Shown piece after piece: positions 1-4,849 of a stretch of DNA of 5,913 nt. This DNA comes from an uncultured Zetaproteobacteria bacterium. GTDB taxonomy: Bacteria; Pseudomonadota; Zetaproteobacteria; Mariprofundales; Mariprofundaceae. Location: positions 1 through 5,913 of the forward strand of contig CAMZLX010000141.1 of NCBI GenBank assembly GCA_947311795.1, given 5' to 3'. Every line of letters starts with the position of its first letter. Positions within the stretch are counted from its first letter, which is position 1. Below the pieces are notes generated by a model. That model was given only the letters and a program-made list of their open reading frames with translations, was not told the DNA's origin and did no database searches. The position numbers and the translations under genes are program-made.

Positions 1-1303
1 AGGTGCGTTGCTTTTAATTTCGCATGATAGAGAGTTTTTAGACAGCACGATTTCAACTATTGCCCATATCGAGCAAAGCAAAATCACCATGTATGCAGGC
101 AATTATACTGCCTTTGAATTGCGCCGCGCCGAGCAGCTTGCGCTGCAGCAATCATCCTTTGAAAAGCAACAGCGCGAAATTGCCCACATGCAAAGCTTTA
201 TCACGCGCTTTAAAGCCAAAGCCACCAAAGCCAAACAAGCGCAAAGCCGTATCAAAGCCTTGGAGCGTATGGAAAAGATTGCACCTGCGCATGTTGATTC
301 GCAGTTTTCTTTTGCCTTTAAAGATACAGGGTTTATGCCTAACCCTTTACTTCAACTGCAAAAAGTGAGCTTTGCTTATGCGGATTTGAACATTTTAGAT
401 AATATATCATTAAGCCTACTTCCCCAAGATAGAATAGGACTGCTTGGGCCAAATGGAGCGGGAAAATCCACATTGATTAAGTTGTTGGCAGGAGAGCTTA
501 CGCCCAAAGTTGGCAAGTGCGTTGCTTCCAAAGGTTTGAATATTGGTTATTTTGCCCAACATCAGCTTGAGCAACTGGATAGCAGTGCTTCACCTGTGCA
601 GCACTTGTTTGAACTTAATTCTGATTTATCGGAAAAAGAAGCACGTTTGTTTTTGGGTGGCTTTGCCTTTAATGGTGACATGGCATTGGAGCCGATTTCA
701 GGGTTTTCAGGTGGTGAAAAAGCAAGGCTGGTGCTTGCCATGCTTGTCTATCAACAACCCAACCTATTATTGATGGATGAGCCGACCAACCACTTGGATT
801 TGGATATGCGCCATGCGCTTACGCTTGCCTTGCAAAGCTTTGAAGGGGCGATGGTATTGGTATCACATGATAGACATTTGTTACGAACTGTATGCGATGA
901 TTTGTGGCTAGTTTCGCATGGACAGGCAGAGCCATTTACGGGTGACCTTGATGATTATGCGCAGTGGTTGAGTGAGCAGGGTGTTGCCAGCACGCAGAAG
1001 GAAACAAGCAGCGGCGAGCACACCCAAGCTGCGCGCAAAGCTAAACGCAAAGATGATGCGGAAAAACGCAAAGCCTTGCAGCCCAAACGTAATCAGCTTA
1101 AAAAGTTAGAGAAAGAGCTGGAAATATTACACGGCAAAGAAACGACATTAAATGAAGCTTTAGCAGATTCGGCGATTTATGAAGAAAGTGAGAAATCAAG
1201 GCTGTTAAAACTGACCACTGAACATAATGTTGTAAGACAGCGGCTGGATGAAGTTGAAGAAGCGTGGATGGTGTTAAGCGAAGAGCTTGAAAGCTTTACT
1301 TGA
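1..1303 (+). CDS. yheS: ABC-F family ATP-binding protein, YheS type (5' end outside window)
   Basis: This is the carboxy-terminal two thirds of an ABC-F protein, a soluble tandem ATPase without membrane domains that acts on ribosomes. The reading frame is open to the left edge (first full codon at 2). The fragment begins at the first domain's H-switch (LLLISHDRE). Numbering from the TTG at position 8, the ABC-F linker spans about residues 44-95 and contains KATKAKQAQSR, the region that reaches toward P-site tRNA in this family. The second ATPase domain follows: Walker A GPNGAGKST (148-156), signature SGGEKAR (234-240), Walker B LLLMDEPTNH (253-262) and H-switch SHDRH (286-290). A charged coiled-coil tail fills about 340-425. 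The linker wording and the tail ending in an EEAW-like motif match E. coli YheS as I recall it, better than Uup, EttA or YbiT. All catalytic motifs are intact. The role is known only in outline for the family; the assignment to YheS is strong. Confidence 0.93.
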   Translation, partial: GALLLISHDREFLDSTISTIAHIEQSKITMYAGNYTAFELRRAEQLALQQSSFEKQQREIAHMQSFITRFKAKATKAKQAQSRIKALERMEKIAPAHVDSQFSFAFKDTGFMPNPLLQLQKVSFAYADLNILDNISLSLLPQDRIGLLGPNGAGKSTLIKLLAGELTPKVGKCVASKGLNIGYFAQHQLEQLDSSASPVQHLFELNSDLSEKEARLFLGGFAFNGDMALEPISGFSGGEKARLVLAMLVYQQPNLLLMDEPTNHLDLDMRHALTLALQSFEGAMVLVSHDRHLLRTVCDDLWLVSHGQAEPFTGDLDDYAQWLSEQGVASTQKETSSGEHTQAARKAKRKDDAEKRKALQPKRNQLKKLEKELEILHGKETTLNEALADSAIYEESEKSRLLKLTTEHNVVRQRLDEVEEAWMVLSEELESFT

Positions 1304-1339
1304 TGGAAGTATTATCGTTGATGAAAAGTAGGTAAATGT

Positions 1340-1525
1340 ATGAATGGTAATCTTAAAAAAACGAGAGATAAGTATAGGCTGTTAACTATATTATCTTTTG
1401 GAGTATGCGTTGTGGCATTCAACTTTGTATCAGGCCAGTTAGCTTTTTGGGTAATGTCAGTGGGTGTTTTTTCTGCTTTGTACTTTGGTATATGGAAATT
1501 TACAGGTACTTATAGGAATAAATAG
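1340..1525 (+). CDS. small two-helix membrane protein, function unknown
   Basis: I do not recognise this 61-residue protein. It has a basic amino end (KKTRDKYR, residues 6-13), a hydrophobic stretch at about 14-31, a short turn with S31-G32-Q33, a second hydrophobic stretch at about 34-53, and a basic tail (KFTGTYRNK). By the positive-inside rule both ends should face the cytoplasm, giving a helical hairpin in the inner membrane. It starts 36 bases after yheS with no terminator between them, so it could be transcribed with yheS. A modest purine-rich site (AGTAGG, ending 7 bases before the ATG) could serve as ribosome binding site. It is visibly AT-richer than its neighbours, and all three arginine codons are AGA or AGG, whereas rplS uses CGT/CGC. 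That would fit recent arrival or weak expression. The clean membrane pattern argues for a real gene, but a chance frame cannot be excluded. Confidence 0.6.
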   Translation: MNGNLKKTRDKYRLLTILSFGVCVVAFNFVSGQLAFWVMSVGVFSALYFGIWKFTGTYRNK

Positions 1526-1585
1526 AAAAAAACCTAGTTGAAGTGGTAGCTAAAAAAGATTTGGTTCAAAAGTATGCTTATTTAT

Positions 1586-1615
1586 CTTCATTTCTTTGAC
1601 ATCAAAGAAACGAAG
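1586..1615. repeat. near-perfect 14-bp inverted repeat (hairpin 1)
   Basis: The left arm (1586-1599, CTTCATTTCTTTGA) and right arm (1602-1615, TCAAAGAAACGAAG) are complementary over 14 positions with a single A/C mismatch, around a two-base centre (CA). The core of nine pairs is perfect. There is no T-run after either arm, so it is not a standard terminator. The sequence continues into GCAAAGAAAATGCCC, which repeats the AAAGAAA theme. Similar AAAGAAA/TTTCTTT palindromes occur as dispersed intergenic repeats in several proteobacteria, so a repeat-family origin is likely but cannot be shown from one copy. Confidence 0.6.
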
Positions 1616-1684
1616 CAAAGAAAATGCCCTAAATATCTTCAATACTCCAATATCTGCAACCAAAGTGGGCGCAAAAAACATTTT

Positions 1685-1721
1685 GCTTCACCCCTCATTT
1701 GGCAGCAAATATTGGTGAAGC
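1685..1721. repeat. compound hairpin, 8-bp plus 5-bp stems (hairpin 2)
   Basis: GCTTCACC (1685-1692) is a perfect reverse complement of GGTGAAGC (1714-1721). Inside this, ATTTG (1697-1701) pairs with CAAAT (1706-1710) around a GCAG loop. The two stems are separated by a small internal loop of four and three bases. The result is one 37-base hairpin with 13 pairs. No T-run follows, so it is not a simple terminator. With hairpin 1 about 70 bases to the left it may form one structured repeat element or a structured RNA. Confidence 0.6.
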
Positions 1722-1844
1722 TATTGCAGGGTAATGGTTAGGCAGATAGGGGGGAGATTGTATTTTATATGATGTTGCACTGTATTTGGTAAACCTGGTT
1801 AATATATGGCTTTATTGGGATGTTTAAAGGTTTTAAAATAGGTG

Positions 1845-1873
1845 TTGTATTCTTTGGGTTGTCTCGTTATGCT
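1845..1873 (+). promoter_or_regulatory. likely rplS promoter
   Basis: A TTGTAT -35 (1845-1850) and a TATGCT -10 (1868-1873) are separated by 17 bases. The following bases, GCGCCAC, are GC-rich, as is usual for the discriminator of stringently controlled ribosomal promoters. Just upstream lies an A/T-rich tract (1823-1840) that could act as an UP element. Transcription would start near 1880, giving a leader of about 70 bases. Neither box is perfect, so this is a reasoned prediction. Confidence 0.45.
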
Positions 1874-1879
1874 GCGCCA

Positions 1880-1948
1880 CCTTTTAAATGAGAGCGGCTA
1901 ACAATCAATGGTGATGGGCTGCTCCTAAGATGTTGGAGGATAAGCAAA
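1880..1948 (+). promoter_or_regulatory. foldable rplS leader that can cover its ribosome binding site
   Basis: Two mutually exclusive pairings are visible. In the first, GAGCGGCT (1892-1899) pairs over eight positions with GGCTGCTC (1917-1924), counting two G-U pairs. In the second, CTCC (1922-1925) pairs with GGAG (1935-1938), which is the core of the Shine-Dalgarno sequence. Bases 1922-1924 are shared, so forming one stem breaks the other. This would suit feedback control by L19, but the second stem is short and the idea is inference. Confidence 0.25.
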
Positions 1949-2323
1949 ATGCGTGCTTTAGATGATGTAACAGCAGACCAAATTCGTAGTGATATTCCAA
2001 GTTTCCGTGAAGGCGATACTGTTCGCGTTAACGTACGCGTGGTTGATTATAAAGACCTTAAAGGCGGAAAAGTTGAAAAGCGTGAGCGTATTCAGGCTTA
2101 TGAAGGCGTTGTTATTGCCCGTCACAACAAAGGTATTTCAAGCAGCTTCACAGTGCGTAAAATTTCTAGCAACGTTGGTGTTGAGCGTGTTTTTCCATTA
2201 CACTCACCTATGCTTGAAAGCGTCGAAGTGAAACGTCATGGTCGCGTTCGTCGCGCTAAGCTTTACTATTTGCGTGAATTGCGCGGTAAAGCGGCTCGTA
2301 TCCGTGAGCGTCGCTTTAACTAA
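1949..2323 (+). CDS. rplS: 50S ribosomal protein L19
   Basis: L19 is a basic protein of the large subunit that sits at the interface with the 30S subunit. The 124-residue product carries the family's hallmark wording in order: FREGDTVRVNVRV (about 20-32), the ERIQAYEGVVIAR strand (about 46-58), SFTVRKISSNVGVERVFPLHSP (about 66-87), and the very basic tail RRAKLYYLRELRGKAARIRERR. A strong ribosome binding site, GGAGG (1935-1939), lies nine bases before the ATG. The length is slightly above the roughly 115 residues of E. coli. Arginine codons are almost all CGT/CGC, as expected for a highly expressed gene. The gene usually closes the rpsP-rimM-trmD-rplS operon; here trmD is not next to it, and a terminator follows directly, so it looks monocistronic. 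Confidence 0.97.
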   Translation: MRALDDVTADQIRSDIPSFREGDTVRVNVRVVDYKDLKGGKVEKRERIQAYEGVVIARHNKGISSSFTVRKISSNVGVERVFPLHSPMLESVEVKRHGRVRRAKLYYLRELRGKAARIRERRFN

Positions 2324-2347
2324 GCGAAATAAGCTTGTAAATAGCAA

Positions 2348-2353
2348 TATAAT
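2348..2353 (+). promoter_or_regulatory. isolated TATAAT box before the rplS/glyA terminator
   Basis: A consensus TATAAT sits 24 bases after the rplS stop and 7 bases before the terminator stem. A transcript would start near 2360, at the foot of the hairpin, and run into glyA. No good -35 lies 16-18 bases upstream (CGAAAT or similar), and there is no extended -10 TG. It is the best candidate for a glyA-nrdR promoter in the rplS-glyA gap, but only half of a promoter is seen. Confidence 0.25.
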
Positions 2354-2360
2354 GATTTGT

Positions 2361-2394
2361 AATAAGGGCTCCTCAGTGAGCCCTTATTTGTTTT
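2361..2394 (+). terminator. rho-independent terminator of rplS
   Basis: AATAAGGGCTC (2361-2371) and GAGCCCTTATT (2378-2388) form a perfect 11-bp stem with a six-base loop. A T-rich tract (TTTGTTTTAATTTTTT) follows. It sits 38 bases after the rplS stop codon and only 27 bases before the glyA ribosome-binding region, so it should separate the two genes or reduce read-through. Confidence 0.88.
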
Positions 2395-2420
2395 AATTTT
2401 TTGAATATATGGAGTGTTTA

Positions 2421-3680
2421 ATGACAACACGTGAAGATTTTTTTCAAAAAGACTTGGATGACGATATTGTCGTACAAGCGATAAAAGATGAGCTTGGTCG
2501 CCAGCAACATACGCTGGAATTGATTGCCAGTGAAAACATTGTGTCCAAAGCTGTGATGCAAGCCCAAGGCTCAGTGATGACCAATAAATATGCCGAAGGT
2601 TATCCTTCGCGCCGTTATTATGGTGGCTGCGAGCATGTAGATAAAGTTGAAGCATTGGCACAAGAGCGCGCGAAAGAAATTTTTGGTGTCAAACATGCCA
2701 ATGTGCAGCCACATTCAGGCTCACAAGCTAATATGGCGGTGTATATGGCGGTGCTTAACCCCGGCGATACGATTTTAGGCATGGATTTGTCGCATGGTGG
2801 GCATTTAACTCACGGTTCACCCGTCAACTTCTCAGGTCGTTTATACAACGTGGTGGCGTATGGTGTGGAAGAAGGCACAGAGCTGATTGATTATGATGTG
2901 ATGCAAAAACTGGCAGACCTGCACAAACCTAAAATGATTATTGGTGGTGCATCGGCTTATGAACGTGAGATTGATTTTAAACGTATGCGCGAAATTGCAG
3001 ATTCTGTGGGCGCGGTGTTGTTTGTAGATATGGCGCATTACGCAGGGCTGATTGCTGCGGGCGAATACCCATCACCAGTGGGTCATGCGCATGTGATTAC
3101 AACCACGACACACAAAACATTACGCGGTCCTCGCGGTGGCATGATTTTGACTGATGATGATGATTTGGCGAAAAAACTAAATTCACGTATTTTCCCAGGT
3201 ATTCAAGGTGGTCCTTTGATGCATGTGATTGCTGCTAAAGCTGTGGCATTTGGTGAAGCTTTGCAAGACCAGTTTAAAGATGATCAAAAGCAAGTCATCG
3301 CCAATGCCAGAGCATTAGCCAAAGTATTGGTGGATGGTGGTTTACGTGTGGTTTCAGGCGGCACTGACTGTCATATGTTCCGTGTGGATGTGCGCAATCA
3401 AGGTATTACAGGTAAAATCGCTGAGGAAGCTTTAGAAGCAGCAGGTATTACCACCAATAAAAACACCATTCCATTTGACCCAGAATCTCCGTTTGTCACC
3501 TCAGGCATTCGCCTTGGCGCATCTGTGATTACGGCACGCGGCATGAAAGACGCTGAAGCGGAGCAGATTGGTGCGATGATTTTGAAAGTCTTGGCTGCGC
3601 CTGAAGATGCAGCGGTTCATGCTGAAGTGTTTGCAGAAGTGAAAGTGTTAACCGACCGATTCCCAATTTATACGGACTGA
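2421..3680 (+). CDS. glyA: serine hydroxymethyltransferase
   Basis: This PLP enzyme converts serine and tetrahydrofolate to glycine and 5,10-methylene-tetrahydrofolate in the cytoplasm, the main source of one-carbon units. The 419-residue length is normal (E. coli 417). Signature stretches are ELIASEN (around residues 33-39), TNKYAEGYPSRRYYGG, and the PLP-ring site DMAHYAGLIA with D203 and H206. The Schiff-base lysine is K232 in TTTTHKTLRGPRGG. D203, H206 and K232 are each shifted by three from E. coli D200, H203 and K229. I chose the ATG at 2421 over the in-frame ATG at 2409 because GGAG (2411-2414) then lies six bases upstream as ribosome binding site; the earlier ATG overlaps that site. 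nrdR follows after seven bases, so the two are probably one operon. Confidence 0.97.
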   Translation: MTTREDFFQKDLDDDIVVQAIKDELGRQQHTLELIASENIVSKAVMQAQGSVMTNKYAEGYPSRRYYGGCEHVDKVEALAQERAKEIFGVKHANVQPHSGSQANMAVYMAVLNPGDTILGMDLSHGGHLTHGSPVNFSGRLYNVVAYGVEEGTELIDYDVMQKLADLHKPKMIIGGASAYEREIDFKRMREIADSVGAVLFVDMAHYAGLIAAGEYPSPVGHAHVITTTTHKTLRGPRGGMILTDDDDLAKKLNSRIFPGIQGGPLMHVIAAKAVAFGEALQDQFKDDQKQVIANARALAKVLVDGGLRVVSGGTDCHMFRVDVRNQGITGKIAEEALEAAGITTNKNTIPFDPESPFVTSGIRLGASVITARGMKDAEAEQIGAMILKVLAAPEDAAVHAEVFAEVKVLTDRFPIYTD

Positions 3681-3687
3681 TTGATTT

Positions 3688-4146
3688 ATGTTTTGCCCCT
3701 TTTGCGCACATGAAGACACGCGAGTGATTGATTCGCGGGTGATTGAAGATGGTGCGGCAGTTCGCCGCCGCCGTCAATGTGATGCGTGTGGTAAAAGGTT
3801 TTCCAGCTTTGAGCGCCCTGAATTGCGTTTACCGTTGGTGATTAAGAAAGACGGCACACGTGTTGCATTTAACATTGAGAAAATTCGCAATGGTATGCAA
3901 AAGGCACTAGAGAAGCGTCCTGTTTCAGCGGATGACCTTGAAAAGTCTGTGTATAATGTGTTAAGGGCAGTACAAGAATCAGGTGAGAATGAAATATCAG
4001 CAGACATTATTGGTGACTATGTGATGGAGCAATTGCGTAATCTTGATGGTGTGGCGTATGTTCGATTTTCATCGGTTTACCGTGAATTTAAAGATGTGGA
4101 TGAGTTTTTAACGGCAGTTCGTGCGGCAATTGGTTCACAAAAATAG
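3688..4146 (+). CDS. nrdR: transcriptional repressor NrdR
   Basis: NrdR senses ATP/dATP and represses ribonucleotide reductase genes. The 152-residue product has the expected two parts: an amino-terminal zinc ribbon with C3, C6, C31 and C34 and the RVIEDGAAVRRRRQC stretch, then an ATP-cone starting at about residue 49 (LVIKKDGTRVAFNIEKI) and ending with VAYVRFSSVYREFKDVDEF. Length and motif order are typical. The start is fixed by the zinc ribbon, whose first cysteine is normally residue 3. No clear Shine-Dalgarno sequence is visible. With a seven-base gap after glyA, translation is probably coupled to it. This glyA-nrdR pairing is common in proteobacteria. I saw no convincing NrdR box upstream of the gene in this window. 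Confidence 0.96.
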   Translation: MFCPFCAHEDTRVIDSRVIEDGAAVRRRRQCDACGKRFSSFERPELRLPLVIKKDGTRVAFNIEKIRNGMQKALEKRPVSADDLEKSVYNVLRAVQESGENEISADIIGDYVMEQLRNLDGVAYVRFSSVYREFKDVDEFLTAVRAAIGSQK

Positions 4147-4185
4147 AGTTAAAGAAAAAAGTGTTTTTGCACTAAAAATACTGTG

Positions 4186-4214
4186 TTGCGCTGTGCTCTA
4201 ATGCTCAATATATG
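4186..4214 (+). promoter_or_regulatory. orphan promoter-like site in the nrdR-dksA gap
   Basis: TTGCGC (4186-4191) and TATATG (4209-4214) are spaced by exactly 17 bases on the plus strand, with no gene downstream before the strong terminator at 4303-4330. If active, it would give an RNA of about 110 bases. Each box matches the consensus only partly (three and four of six), so chance is a real possibility. Confidence 0.15.
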
Positions 4215-4302
4215 TGAAATATACCTCGCATTCTGTGCGCAGTGCGCCTTATCTTTTTAAACACAAGCTCTTTTATCGATTTATAAGGTTCGTCAGGGCA
4301 TA

Positions 4303-4330
4303 AAAAAGGGAGCTGTTTAGCTCCCTTTTT
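4303..4330. terminator. bidirectional terminator between nrdR and dksA
   Basis: AAAAAGGGAGCT (4303-4314) and AGCTCCCTTTTT (4319-4330) form a perfect 12-bp stem with a GTTT loop. The A-run on the left and T-run on the right make it a proper terminator in both directions. It lies 18 bases past the dksA stop (minus strand) and about 157 bases past the nrdR stop (plus strand), as expected for convergent genes sharing one signal. Confidence 0.9.
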
Positions 4331-4348
4331 GTTTAAACGGTCTAATCA

Positions 4349-4720
4349 TTAATCAATACGTGTTTTTTCGGCTTGTTCCTGTTCATTTTTACAATCAATG
4401 CAAAGTGTGGTGACAGGGCGAGCTTGCAAACGTTTGATGCTGATGTCACCGCCGCAACCATCACAAACACCAAAGTCACCTTCACGCAGGCGATGAAGTG
4501 TTTCGCCAATTTTATGGATCAACTTAAGCTCGCGGCTTTTGATACGGATATCAAAGCTTAGGTCTGTTTCTGCAGCTGCTTGGTCGGCAACATCAGGAAA
4601 TGCTGTTGTTTCTTGACCATGCATTTGATGTACATTTTCATTTTGACTTTCTTCAAGCTCTAGTTTCCAGTCAGAAAGTTGTTTTTCAAAGTCTGCCAGT
4701 TGTTTTTTGGTTAAAGCCAT
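4349..4720 (-). CDS. dksA: RNA polymerase-binding transcription factor DksA, short form
   Basis: DksA enters the secondary channel of RNA polymerase and, with ppGpp, lowers rRNA promoter activity and raises that of amino-acid operons. The 123-residue product has an amino-terminal coiled coil, the coil-tip motif FPDVADQA with D43, D46 and A48, and a C4 zinc finger at C86, C89, C107 and C110 (spacing 2-17-2), followed by a charged tail. Each of these residues is exactly 28 below its E. coli counterpart (D71, D74, A76, C114, C117, C135, C138), so only the amino terminus is shorter. An in-frame TAA at 4733-4735 rules out a longer start. AAAGGGG (4728-4734) is a good ribosome binding site seven bases before the ATG. 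The intact D-x-x-D-x-A tip and four cysteines favour true DksA over TraR-like or single-cysteine paralogues. Confidence 0.9.
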   Translation of the reverse strand: MALTKKQLADFEKQLSDWKLELEESQNENVHQMHGQETTAFPDVADQAAAETDLSFDIRIKSRELKLIHKIGETLHRLREGDFGVCDGCGGDISIKRLQARPVTTLCIDCKNEQEQAEKTRID

Positions 4721-4752
4721 TGCTTTTCCCCTTTATGTTCCATCTGTTTTGA

Positions 4753-4770
4753 TGGCTTTAAATGAAGCCA
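4753..4770 (-). promoter_or_regulatory. small hairpin in the dksA 5' leader
   Basis: TGGCTT and AAGCCA form a perfect six-base-pair stem with a six-base loop. It lies between the predicted dksA start site (near 4784) and the ribosome binding site. On the plus strand a TTTTT occurs five bases after the stem, but no plus-strand gene precedes it. It may protect the 5' end or do nothing. Confidence 0.3.
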
Positions 4771-4790
4771 CCAGTTTTTGAGCGGAGTGG

Positions 4791-4818
4791 ATTATAGCGG
4801 CGAGGGTATAAAATACAA
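4791..4818 (-). promoter_or_regulatory. dksA promoter
   Basis: Read on the minus strand, TTGTAT (4818-4813) is followed after 16 bases by a consensus TATAAT (4796-4791). Transcription would start near 4784 and leave a leader of about 64 bases. The bases after the -10 (CCACTCCGC) are C-rich, a discriminator type that ppGpp and DksA can inhibit; autoregulation is therefore possible but inferred. The same TTGTAT -35 hexamer is seen in the predicted rplS promoter. Confidence 0.6.
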
Positions 4819-4849
4819 ACTTCAAGCCTGTAGTTGAAAGTGGTGCCTT

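Larger units (their letters stand above)
1526..1948. other. 423-base gap without a convincing gene, upstream of rplS
   Basis: Neither strand holds a convincing gene here. The left half (about 1550-1730) carries two strong hairpins and a short minus-strand frame that looks repeat-derived. The right half is AT-rich and holds the likely rplS promoter and leader. In many proteobacteria trmD would end just before rplS; I see no remnant of its carboxy-terminal coding sequence. No clear terminator follows the small membrane protein gene: an A-run flanks a weak three-base stem only. Confidence 0.6.

Noticed and set aside
1530..1556. Possible terminator after the small membrane protein gene
   Set aside because: A-runs flank only a CTA/TAG pairing of three bases, not a stable stem.
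2409..2420. ATG at 2409 as the glyA start, adding four residues
   Set aside because: It overlaps the GGAG ribosome binding site that is ideally placed for the ATG at 2421, and the 419-residue product then matches the family start.
2320..2661. Minus-strand 113-codon frame across the rplS-glyA junction
   Set aside because: It lies antisense to the well-supported glyA start, the terminator and the intergenic gap; no domain is recognisable.
4157..4173. AGTG/CACT mini-hairpin flanked by A and T runs just after nrdR
   Set aside because: A four-pair stem is too short, the plus strand has A rather than T after it, and the strong stem at 4303-4330 explains termination.
4205..4220. NrdR-box-like CAATATATGTG downstream of nrdR
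   Set aside because: It matches only half of the consensus palindrome, is not upstream of a reductase gene, and such AT-rich strings are common by chance.
4820..4840. Possible hisC terminator, TTCAA/TTGAA stem on the minus strand
   Set aside because: Only five weak pairs with an eight-base loop and a poor T-run; too weak to call.
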